A stretch of 36,356 bases of DNA from an uncultured Bacteroidales bacterium (GCA_903946925.1 CAJAXK010000372.1:1-36356), one strand, 5' to 3'; counted from the first letter of the stretch, positions 24,255 to 32,128 are shown. Program-made: numbers and translations. Notes: generated from the sequence alone by a model not told the origin.

Positions 24255-26087
24255 ATGACTTTTGACCTGTTTGTGCTTCCGTTTTTTTTTGGGCTTATAT
24301 TCCTGACTGTTGTTTTAGTGCAAAAATACAGCCGCTGGATAGCAATGATGGATTCATCTGACCGGGTAAAAGCAGGTATGGCGCTTTTCTCAGTCAACCT
24401 GCTAAAATCTATAAAGGAAGTGGTGCTCGAAAGCCTTTTGCACCGTAAAATGTTTAAGCGAAACCCTTTGCTGGGATATATGCACATGAGTTTCGCTTTG
24501 GGATGGTTACTGCTCATAATATTGGGCAACCTCGAATCGCGGGTTTATAGCGGAGGTCACATAAACCCGCCTTATTATCCAATATTCCTCAAATTTTTTA
24601 TCCACGACAAACGGGTATTACCCTTCGAGCTTTTTACCCTGCCCGGTTTTTTTAGGTTTATCATGGACTTTATCCTGCTTTTTGTCCTTTCCGGATTGGT
24701 ACTTGCACTTTTCAAGCGAACCCGCTCGAAGTGGTTTGGACTAAAAAAAACTACCCAGCATAATTCGTTCGATAAATGGGCAATTACTTCCCTGTGGCTC
24801 ATTTTTCCGATGCGGTTACTGGCCGAAAGTTTTACGGCAGGCCTGTATCAAGGAGGTGGATTCCTGACCAACACACTTGGGAGCATTTTCGATGCAATAC
24901 TTCCGTTGCAATATCTGGCTTATCCCGCGTGGTGGGCATATTCGACCATGCTGGGCATTTTTTTCGTAACGCTTCCCTGGAGCCGGTTTATGCACATCCC
25001 AACCGAAATTGTTCTGATTTTTTTGCGGAATGCCGGAATTGAGCAGGGAAAATATCCTGGCAGTTTCAGCGAAATCGAACTTAGTTCCTGCCCGCGATGT
25101 GGGGTTTGCATTGATGTTTGCCAAATGAACGAGGTAGATAAAACAAGTTCAACCGCTGTTTACCTGATACGCTCCTTGCGCGACCAACAGCCTGACAAAC
25201 AACTCAATGCCAACTGCATGATGTGTGGCCGCTGTCTTCAGGCCTGTCCAGTTGGTATCGATACGCTGGGTTTGCGCGTGGGCGCAAGGAGCGTTGACAA
25301 CAAAAGCATTGCAATGGATTTTAGCTATCTCAAAAAACAGCCGTTTGTTGGGGAAGAAACTGGGATAGTTTATTTTGCAGGTTGTATGGGACACCTTACC
25401 CCAGGCGTTAAACGTGCCATTGTACAAATTTTTAACCATGCCAAAATTGATTTTACTTTTCTCGACGAAGATGGTTCGATATGCTGTGGCCGCCCCTTAA
25501 AGCTTGCCGGACTTCGGGAAGCTGCCTCAAAACTGGTTTCGGAAAATACCCGGATGATAAAAAACACAGGCGCACAGCTTTTGGTAACCTCCTGCCCTAT
25601 TTGCCTTAAAACGTTCAACAACGATTATCAACTCGAAGGAATGAAAGTTATGCACCATTCCGTTTATATCGACAAACTGGTTACTGAAGGCAAACTTGCA
25701 CTGCGCCCCGAAGAACTGAAAGCAGTTTATCATGATCCATGTGAACTGGGAAGAGGTTCGGGCATTTACGAGCAACCCCGCAATGTGTTGAAACAAATTG
25801 CCGAAGTTGCCGATGTAGCCGAAGAGCAGGAGAATTCGTTATGTTGCGGGGGCAGCATCGGTGAACTGGCAATGGATTTTACACAGCGGAACATTATCCG
25901 CGACAATGCGCTTAAAATCCTCTGCGAATCAAAGCCCGATTTACTGGTAACAGCTTGCCCACTCTGCAAAAAAACCTACGATTCGGCAAATTGCATAAAG
26001 GTTAAAGATATTGCCGAAGTAGTTGCCGCAAACCTGGTTTCGGTTAAACATCAGCCAAAAACAACAGAAATGGTTGAACAGGGGTAA
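24255..26087 (+). CDS. Membrane-anchored FeS oxidoreductase, HdrD/FadF-like (NarI-type anchor + 2x[4Fe-4S] + two CCG domains)
   Basis: The protein has 610 residues. The first 255 or so hold about five membrane helices with His residues that could ligate heme b (GYMHMSFALGW, WSRFMHIPTE). Two 4Fe-4S motifs follow (CPRCGVCIDVCQM and CMMCGRCLQACPV), and then two complete CCG domains: FAGCMG..SICCGRPL..SCPIC and YHDPCELG..SLCCGGS..ACPLC. This architecture is that of HdrD fused to a NarI-like anchor, as in FadF or ETF:menaquinone oxidoreductases, and it most likely reduces or oxidises menaquinone. It is the last gene of the locus. Both CCG sites are intact, in contrast to the HdrB-like protein of the same locus. 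A run of GCCTAAA repeats and then MITE copy B follow. Confidence 0.88.
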   Translation: MTFDLFVLPFFFGLIFLTVVLVQKYSRWIAMMDSSDRVKAGMALFSVNLLKSIKEVVLESLLHRKMFKRNPLLGYMHMSFALGWLLLIILGNLESRVYSGGHINPPYYPIFLKFFIHDKRVLPFELFTLPGFFRFIMDFILLFVLSGLVLALFKRTRSKWFGLKKTTQHNSFDKWAITSLWLIFPMRLLAESFTAGLYQGGGFLTNTLGSIFDAILPLQYLAYPAWWAYSTMLGIFFVTLPWSRFMHIPTEIVLIFLRNAGIEQGKYPGSFSEIELSSCPRCGVCIDVCQMNEVDKTSSTAVYLIRSLRDQQPDKQLNANCMMCGRCLQACPVGIDTLGLRVGARSVDNKSIAMDFSYLKKQPFVGEETGIVYFAGCMGHLTPGVKRAIVQIFNHAKIDFTFLDEDGSICCGRPLKLAGLREAASKLVSENTRMIKNTGAQLLVTSCPICLKTFNNDYQLEGMKVMHHSVYIDKLVTEGKLALRPEELKAVYHDPCELGRGSGIYEQPRNVLKQIAEVADVAEEQENSLCCGGSIGELAMDFTQRNIIRDNALKILCESKPDLLVTACPLCKKTYDSANCIKVKDIAEVVAANLVSVKHQPKTTEMVEQG

Positions 26088-26110
26088 AGTGGATTTTGCA
26101 ACTATTCAGT

Positions 26111-26156
26111 GCCTAAAGAAGTGAGTGCCTAAAAGCCCACAGCCTAAAAGCCTAAA
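26111..26156. repeat. Four GCCTAAA repeats at the 3' side of the Hdr-like locus
   Basis: GCCTAAA occurs at 26111, 26127, 26142 and 26150, a loose array starting 24 bp after the stop of the HdrD/FadF-like gene. Spacing is irregular (16, 15, 8), unlike the strictly phased arrays elsewhere. The rest of the spacer 26088-26656 holds MITE copy B and AT-rich sequence. Confidence 0.5.
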
Positions 26157-26203
26157 TCAATTATTTGGTATGTTCTTCGGATTTCGGGTATAAGATGAAT
26201 GGT

Positions 26204-26430
26204 TGAGTCCACTCCGACAAGTCTTTTTTCGCCACAAAGTGATACACTGAGCTTGCCGATGAGGCACTAAATCTCTAAGTTTACTCACAATTGCTTATTT
26301 TAAAGGAGTTCGTGATATCGCTTCGCTAAGTTCACAAAGTTTATAGTGCTGATTAACAATACTCTGTGTACCTCTGTGTCCTCCATGCCTCCGTGGTTTT
26401 TTCTTTTTTAGGGTTATCGGAGCGGACTCA
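26204..26430. mobile_element. MITE-like element, copy B (227 bp)
   Basis: The ends TGAGTCCACTCCGACAA and, inverted, TGAGTCCGCTCCGATAA match at 15 of 17 positions. The element is flanked by TGGT on both sides (26200-26203 and 26431-26434), a likely 4-bp target duplication. Its interior is related to copy A and contains a CTTCGACARRCTCAG-type core in reverse (26237-26251) absent at this position in copy A, and a CCTCTGTGTCCTCCATGCC stretch of a kind common in dispersed repeats of environmental genomes. No transposase is encoded; a 66-codon frame on the minus strand across it is not convincing. Confidence 0.78.
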
Positions 26431-26620
26431 TGGTTACGTTTTTTCAAATATAATAAGCTGTATAAAAAAAGATTCCTTATTATTGCCCTTCGCAACCGGG
26501 AAATAAGAATTGGTGGTTTTTATTGGTTTTTTGTCTTTTTTGCTATGTACATGCTGTGCCATTTGCTTTGTGTGTTGCAAATAAATTGCAGGCTCCATCT
26601 TTTTTATACGCCCAAAACAT

Positions 26621-26628
26621 TAACTTTA
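26621..26628 (+). promoter_or_regulatory. Possible -7 promoter element of the histidine kinase gene
   Basis: TAACTTTA differs from TAnnTTTG in the last base and lies 29 bp before the ATG at 26657. No other candidate was seen between MITE copy B and the gene. Confidence 0.3.
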
Positions 26629-26656
26629 GCCCATTCAGCTTAGTATAACCCTCATT

Positions 26657-29600
26657 ATGAAACAATTACCGAACATACTTTTAGTTGACGACACCCCGGA
26701 AAACCTTGTTTTAGTAGAATCCATCATCAACCACTTAGAAATCAACATCATTAGTGCACAATCTGGGCTTGAGGCTTTGTCGAAAAGCAGGGGCGTTGAA
26801 TTAGCACTTGCAATTCTTGATGTTCGGATGCCAATTATGAATGGGTACGAACTGGCGACCAAACTAAATGAGGACCGCACAGACGATAAAGTTCCAATCA
26901 TTTTTCTTACCGCAAACCATTTCAACGAAATGGAGTTGTACAAAGGATACGATGCAGGTGCCGTTGACTATATGTTCAAACCAATCAACAACCCAATACT
27001 ATTAAGCAAAATAAACGTATTCCTCGAAATATATAAGCAAAAAAAGAAAATCATCGACAATGCGGCAATCATCGAAAAATCAGCCAACGATTTGTTCGGT
27101 GTAGTTCAAGCATTGAGAAAAAGCGAGGAAAAATTCAGGTCAGTTACCCATTCGGCCAGTGATGCCATTATTACGTCCGACCATAAAGGGAAAATAACAG
27201 GGTGGAACCTTGGTGCCGAGAGGATATTCGGTTACAAGGAGGCCGAAATGATGGGAAAGGAACTTAGCCTGATAATGCCAAAACAATTTGCCGAACACCA
27301 TGCCAAAAACATCAAAAATGCAGTTGAAAAAGGTGTTAGGAATATTATTGGCAAAACTACCGAACTGGTTGGGCTTCATAAACTGGGGAATGAGTTTCCG
27401 ATAGAATTGTCCTTATCGGAATGGGAAACCGCATCAGGCTTGTTTTTTACCGGTATTATCCGCGACATAAGCAGCCGCAGACTTGCAGAAAAAGAACTTC
27501 AGCAAAGCAAAGCCAACCTCGAAGAAGCACAACGCATTGCACATATAGGTAGCTGGCAGTGGGATATGGTAGCAAACACGGTAAAATGGTCGGCAGAAAT
27601 GTTTAGGATTTTTGATATCGATCCCGAAACCTACGATGGCGATCCAAAAGCCATGCTGCCAAAACTGCACCCCGACGATGTTGCCTTGTTTACCAACAGC
27701 ATGAGCGCTAATTTGGAAGATGGAAGTTCGCCGGTTCTCGAATACCGCATACTCCACAAGGATGGCACTGTCCACTATGTGATAGCCGAAGGCCTGGTAT
27801 CGTATGATGAACAGGGCAAACCGTTGAAAAGCATTGGCACGGTGCAGGATATAACAAGCCGAAAACTTGTCGAAAAAAAACTGCGCGAAAGCGAATCGCA
27901 CTTCACATCGCTTTTCGAAAATATGATTGATGGGTTCGCCTATTGCCAAATTTTATTAAAAGACAACCTCCCCAGCGATTTTATTTACCTGCAAGTGAAC
28001 AAGAGTTTTGAAACCTTGACCGGCTTGGTTGGGGTGGTTGGCAAAAAAGTATCCGAAATCATTCCCGGCATTGCCGAAACAAACCCTGAATTGATTGCAA
28101 CGTATGGAAGGGTAGCAATTACGGGCATTCCTGAAACATTTGAAGTGTATATTGCTACTTTAAAAATGTGGCTTTCGATATCCGCCTACAGCCCCGGGAA
28201 AGGCTATTTTGTGGCCATATTCGAAGTTATTACCGACCGCAAACAAGCCAACGAGGCTTTGCAGAAAAGCGAGGAACTGTTTAAGTCGGTTGTTAACAAT
28301 AGCAACGATCTAACTTCGCTCACCAATGCCGAAGGGGAAATTGTATATTTAAGCCCGCAGTGCGAAAACGTGCTGGGGTATGGCCCCGAAAAATTTATTG
28401 GGACGAGCATCCCCGAAATCATACATGCTGATGATAAGGAAAGGTGCATCAAAGCCTGGGAAGATATATTCTTCAACGATAACGAAATGTACGAGTTCGA
28501 ATACCGTATCATTGATGGCGGTGGCGAAGTGAGGTGGATGTCGCACAACGCAAAAATGGTGCATGCAAACGGCAGGATTGTAGGCATGCAGAATACCATA
28601 CGCAACATAACCCGGCGCAAACTTGCCGAACAAGCCTTGAAAGTTAACGAGGAAAAATACAGGACTTTGTTGAATTCGTCGCCCGATGGCATTTTGTTGA
28701 TCGACCTAAAAGGCACTATTCTCGAAGTGTCAGAAATTGGGCTTGAACTTCTTGGCTCCGCCAACAGGGACGAATTGTTGGGCCTCGATTTCCTCGATTT
28801 TGTGCCACCCGACGAAACACCTATTGCCAAGGAAATTATAGAAAAAACATTGAGCGAAGGGCTTGTGCAAAACACACAGTTGAAAATTAGGAGAAAAAAC
28901 GCGACCTTGTTTTTTAGCGAAATAAGTTCGACACTTATACAGGATCCCGACGGGGTGCCAATATCGTTCATGATGATTATCCGCGATATTACACAAAGGA
29001 TGAAAATGGAAGCAAAGCAGTTTCATGCCGACCGTATGCCAAACCTTGGCGAAATGGCTTCGGGCATTGCCCACGAAATAAACCAGCCGTTAAATATCAT
29101 TTCGCTTATAATGGACAATATTTTGTTTGAGGCCAGCAAGGAAAAGATGATAGAAAAGGATTACCTCAGACGGAAAATTGACAAAATATTCGAAAATATT
29201 ACACGTATCCGAAATATAATCGACCACGTAAGGGCCTTTTCGCGGAGCAACGACGATTATATTTTAACCGATTTTGCCATCAATACGAGTATTCGGAATG
29301 CCGTGGCAATGGTTTCGGAACAGTTCAACCATTTGGCAATTTACATCAACCTTCAGTTACAGGAAAACTTGCCCCAAATTTTGGGAAATACCATTAAATT
29401 TGAGCAGGTAATCATAAATTTGTTGTCGAATGCCAAGGACGCCCTGCTCGAAAAGAAGGAAATAGAAAAAGCGGAATTCGCCATGTTTATTTTGATAAAA
29501 ACATATTTAGAAAAACAATATGTTGTAATCGAAGTAACCGATAACGGAACAGGTATCAGCAAGGAAGATATTGACCATATAATGCTACCGTTTTATACCA

Positions 29601-29776
29601 CCAAAGATTCGGGTAAAGGGACTGGTTTGGGTCTGTCCATTTCGTACCAAATCATAAAAGACATGGATGGCAGCATCGAAATATCGGACAACGAGTTTCT
29701 GGGAACAACTTTTAGGATAAGTTTGAAGGTGAAGGAGTTGATGGTGAATAATGAAGAGTTAATAGTTAATAGTTAA
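26657..29776 (+). CDS. Hybrid sensor histidine kinase: N-terminal receiver, five PAS domains, NtrB-type kinase core
   Basis: The protein has 1039 residues and no membrane segment, so it is cytoplasmic. Residues 1-125 are a receiver domain (D11, D12, phosphoacceptor D55 in LAILDVRMP, K108 in FKPI). Five PAS/PAC modules follow at about 155-280, 290-410, 415-530, 540-660 and 665-785, each ending in a RDIT/RNIT-like motif. The kinase core has H806 in GEMASGIAHEINQPLNII, the HxxNQPL form found in NtrB/DctB-type kinases, and an ATPase domain with N-box NLLSNAKDAL, DNGTGI and GKGTGLGLSI. It is followed by an NtrC-type regulator after 209 bp, its probable partner. The last codons (ELIVNS) and the stop lie inside an AGTNNNN heptamer array, so the C-terminal tail is repeat-derived. 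Confidence 0.92.
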   Translation: MKQLPNILLVDDTPENLVLVESIINHLEINIISAQSGLEALSKSRGVELALAILDVRMPIMNGYELATKLNEDRTDDKVPIIFLTANHFNEMELYKGYDAGAVDYMFKPINNPILLSKINVFLEIYKQKKKIIDNAAIIEKSANDLFGVVQALRKSEEKFRSVTHSASDAIITSDHKGKITGWNLGAERIFGYKEAEMMGKELSLIMPKQFAEHHAKNIKNAVEKGVRNIIGKTTELVGLHKLGNEFPIELSLSEWETASGLFFTGIIRDISSRRLAEKELQQSKANLEEAQRIAHIGSWQWDMVANTVKWSAEMFRIFDIDPETYDGDPKAMLPKLHPDDVALFTNSMSANLEDGSSPVLEYRILHKDGTVHYVIAEGLVSYDEQGKPLKSIGTVQDITSRKLVEKKLRESESHFTSLFENMIDGFAYCQILLKDNLPSDFIYLQVNKSFETLTGLVGVVGKKVSEIIPGIAETNPELIATYGRVAITGIPETFEVYIATLKMWLSISAYSPGKGYFVAIFEVITDRKQANEALQKSEELFKSVVNNSNDLTSLTNAEGEIVYLSPQCENVLGYGPEKFIGTSIPEIIHADDKERCIKAWEDIFFNDNEMYEFEYRIIDGGGEVRWMSHNAKMVHANGRIVGMQNTIRNITRRKLAEQALKVNEEKYRTLLNSSPDGILLIDLKGTILEVSEIGLELLGSANRDELLGLDFLDFVPPDETPIAKEIIEKTLSEGLVQNTQLKIRRKNATLFFSEISSTLIQDPDGVPISFMMIIRDITQRMKMEAKQFHADRMPNLGEMASGIAHEINQPLNIISLIMDNILFEASKEKMIEKDYLRRKIDKIFENITRIRNIIDHVRAFSRSNDDYILTDFAINTSIRNAVAMVSEQFNHLAIYINLQLQENLPQILGNTIKFEQVIINLLSNAKDALLEKKEIEKAEFAMFILIKTYLEKQYVVIEVTDNGTGISKEDIDHIMLPFYTTKDSGKGTGLGLSISYQIIKDMDGSIEISDNEFLGTTFRISLKVKELMVNNEELIVNS

Positions 29777-29826
29777 TAGTGAAGAGTGAAAAGTGAAAAG
29801 TGAAAAGTGGATAGAAAATAGGGAAA
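29757..29826. repeat. Heptamer array (AGTNNNN), containing the histidine kinase stop codon
   Basis: Units AGTTAAT x3, AGTGAAG, AGTGAAA x3, AGTGGAT and two decayed units (AGAAAAT, AGGGAAA) run in strict 7-bp phase. The kinase stop TAA (29774-29776) is in the third unit, and the five preceding codons are also repeat-encoded. A gain or loss of units would change the C-terminal residues but keep a stop close by, because TAA/TAG occurs in every AGTTAAT frame. Confidence 0.9.
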
Positions 29827-29985
29827 TTGCGAACTGGAATGGAAATGGGAAAATAATCTATAGGATGGCAGTTTTTTGTAGTTATCTATATTGAGCCAAT
29901 TTTGGCAAAAAAAAAAGAAATTGAAGAGCAGGCAAAAAAATTGAAGAGCAACAAACGAGTAAAATTGAAAATGCAACCCTAAGCC

Positions 29986-31374
29986 ATGACAAAACAAGAC
30001 AAGATTGAAATCCTGATACTTGATGACGAAAAACAGTTTACTGAAGAATTGAACGAGTTTTTTGAAAATTCGGGTTTTGCTTCCTTTGAGGCCAACACTG
30101 AAGAAAAGGCCAGGGATATATTGGCTTCACACAGCATTGACCTGCTGATTCTCGATGTACGTTTGATGGGTGTTAACGGCCTCGACATTTTAAAAGAGAT
30201 TAAAGTACAGTTCCCAAATTTGGAAGTAATTGTGGTTTCGGCACACGGCGATATGGATACCGTAATAAAAGCCATGCGGCTTGGGGCTTTCGACTATTTG
30301 CGCAAGCCTTTCAGGCATATCGACATGCAGATTGCTATTGAGCGTACGCAAAAATACATGCAGATGCAGCGTAAACTGAAACAGATGGAAGAGCGCAACT
30401 CGTTGATATCGAAAACACTGGAACAGAAAATACAACGTCAGTTTATTGGCTTAAGCCCCAAAATATTGAAAGTATTCGAACAAGCCTTAACCGCTGCCAA
30501 TTACCCCGAAGCCAATGTGCTGATTACCGGCGAAAGCGGCACCGGAAAGGAAAACATTGCCCGCATTATCCATTATTCGAGTTTGCGGAAGGACCACCTT
30601 TTTTGCGCGGTAAACAGCAGCGCAATTACCGAATCGCTGTTGGAAAGCGAGTTTTTTGGCCATAAAAAAGGCTCGTTTACCGGTGCCATTAACGACAAAA
30701 TGGGCTTCTTCGAAGTTTGCCACCAAGGCACTTTATTCCTCGACGAAATAGCCGATATGCCTTTTAACCTTCAGGCAAAAATACTTCGTGCCACCGAGGA
30801 AAAAGTAATCACAAGGGTAGGCGACACCAAGCCCATACACACCGATTTCAGGATTGTTTCGGCAACAAACCACGATATTGAAGAACGTGTAATGGAAAAA
30901 AAATTCAGGCTCGACCTGCTGCACCGCCTCAACACCTTGCACATACATATACCCCCGTTGCGCGAAAGGCCCGAAGATATTGAGCCTTTGCTTATACATT
31001 ATGTTTCGTATTACGCAACCAAGTTCAACAAACCAACCATAAAGATTGACAACGAAATTTTTGCCGCCTTGTCAACATATAGCTTTCCGGGAAACGTTAG
31101 GGAATTGAAAAATATGGCCGAAAGGGCGATTATACTTTGTAAAAGCAATAGGCTGGGGTTGGATGATTTCCCTGTAAAGCAGCAAACCTCGGAGCCGAAC
31201 CCCGTAAAAGACGACTTGACGGCACTTAAGCTGGTTGAAATTAATATGATACGTAATGTGCTCAAAACATGCAATTACAACCAAACAGCCGCCGCCGAAA
31301 TATTGGATATTTCGCGCAACGCCCTGATACGGAAAATGGAAAAGTATAACATAACTATCAACAAAGGCGAATAA
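29986..31374 (+). CDS. Sigma-54-dependent response regulator, NtrC family
   Basis: The protein has 462 residues with the full NtrC layout. The receiver domain spans 1-120 (D13, D14, phosphoacceptor D57 in LLILDVRLM, K107). The AAA+ domain spans about 150-385, with Walker A GESGTGKE (182-189), the sigma-54 contact loop GSFTGA (229-234, the usual GAFTGA with Ser), Walker B TLFLDEIADM and the arginine region FRLDLLHRLN. A Fis-type helix-turn-helix is at about 420-455 (YNQTAAAEILDISRNALIRKM). Once phosphorylated it should activate RpoN promoters from upstream sites. It is probably paired with the preceding kinase. I searched by eye for TGGCAC-N5-TTGC promoters nearby and found none, so its targets are likely elsewhere. 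A terminator follows at 31396. Confidence 0.94.
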   Translation: MTKQDKIEILILDDEKQFTEELNEFFENSGFASFEANTEEKARDILASHSIDLLILDVRLMGVNGLDILKEIKVQFPNLEVIVVSAHGDMDTVIKAMRLGAFDYLRKPFRHIDMQIAIERTQKYMQMQRKLKQMEERNSLISKTLEQKIQRQFIGLSPKILKVFEQALTAANYPEANVLITGESGTGKENIARIIHYSSLRKDHLFCAVNSSAITESLLESEFFGHKKGSFTGAINDKMGFFEVCHQGTLFLDEIADMPFNLQAKILRATEEKVITRVGDTKPIHTDFRIVSATNHDIEERVMEKKFRLDLLHRLNTLHIHIPPLRERPEDIEPLLIHYVSYYATKFNKPTIKIDNEIFAALSTYSFPGNVRELKNMAERAIILCKSNRLGLDDFPVKQQTSEPNPVKDDLTALKLVEINMIRNVLKTCNYNQTAAAEILDISRNALIRKMEKYNITINKGE

Positions 31375-31395
31375 TCCTCAACTTTGTTCAGCAAC

Positions 31396-31440
31396 AACCG
31401 CACCGAAGGTTTTTCAACCAATGATGCGGTTTTTTCTTTT
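31396..31440 (+). terminator. Rho-independent terminator after the NtrC-type regulator
   Basis: AACCGCA (31396-31402) pairs with TGCGGTT (31425-31431); the loop holds a second small stem GGTT/AACC. A run of T (TTTTTTCTTTT) follows. It lies 22 bp after the stop codon. Confidence 0.75.
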
Positions 31441-31493
31441 TCAATTTTGCAATACTCCCTGTTGCCGTAAGCGTTTCACCCTATCTAAGTAAT

Positions 31494-31522
31494 CGTTACA
31501 CTGTGTTTTAGGTATTGTAACG
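31494..31522. promoter_or_regulatory. Perfect 7-bp dyad, possible operator
   Basis: CGTTACA-N15-TGTAACG is a 29-bp dyad lying 31 bp upstream of an exact -7 element (31553-31560). It could be an operator or upstream activator site. No T-run follows, so a terminator is unlikely. Confidence 0.45.
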
Positions 31523-31552
31523 AAATAACATATTTATTTTAATTCAAGGTTG

Positions 31553-31560
31553 TATTTTTG
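31553..31560 (+). promoter_or_regulatory. Bacteroidota -7 promoter element
   Basis: TATTTTTG matches TAnnTTTG. The next gene on this strand starts at 32199, about 640 bp away, so this may serve a long leader or a small RNA. Confidence 0.4.
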
Positions 31561-32107
31561 GCAGATGAAAGATACAGAATAAATAGTAAAGCGACACAAG
31601 ATTCAATCTCCATTTCTGGTTTAGAATTCTCGACGGTTAAAGAGTGTTAAAATTGCCAATAACGATTAACCATTTTCCATTAACTATTTTCCCCTTCCCT
31701 CCCCCGCCCAACCTGTGCCGGAAGGCTCCATGTGCATTTTCCTGTTACGGTATTTGCAGAAAAAGCAAATACACCGTGGCGCTCCTGGAAAAACCCAGCT
31801 CTTGTGGCGGGCGGTCATTGAGCCTGTCGAAAAGCGGTTTCTGCCAACCCTTTAAGATGCTATTCAAACCTTTATTTAAAAACATTCAAAATTACACTTG
31901 TTTTTATTGTTATTTTATTGTTATTGTTTACCTTTGGTTTACCATTTTCAAAACATGGTTTGAAACCCACTGGTAATATCCGTTTTCACCCGCTTGTAAA
32001 TGTTTGTTTTCGACTAAATTATTATCAGAATAATAGATGCCAAAATACCGCAAACCACCGAACCACAAATTCAAAAGGAATACATCAGTTACAACTAATG
32101 CTGAAAT

Positions 32108-32128
32108 AAACACAACATCTTTGTGTTT
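32108..32128. promoter_or_regulatory. 8-bp inverted repeat upstream of the large histidine kinase
   Basis: AAACACAA-N5-TTGTGTTT is a perfect dyad 71 bp before the ATG at 32199. It overlaps CATCTTTG (32116-32123), one base off the TAnnTTTG element, so it may be an operator over a promoter. Confidence 0.45.

Noticed and set aside
20832-26087. Methanogen-type CoB-CoM heterodisulfide reductase
   Set aside because: The window is clearly bacterial, HdrA is the short form and there is no hydrogenase or MvhD; only the family architecture is shared.
20352-26430. The two MITE copies as ends of a composite transposon carrying the Hdr-like locus
   Set aside because: Each copy has its own flanking duplication (AAGT around A, TGGT around B). 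A composite element would show one shared duplication at its outer ends, so independent insertion fits better.
26295-26495. 66-codon minus-strand gene across MITE copy B
   Set aside because: It is low-complexity translation of the repeat, runs past the element's right end and has no counterpart in copy A.
28204-28971. 255-codon minus-strand frame inside the histidine kinase
   Set aside because: It lies opposite well-conserved PAS domains and shows Ser-rich sequence typical of antisense translation.
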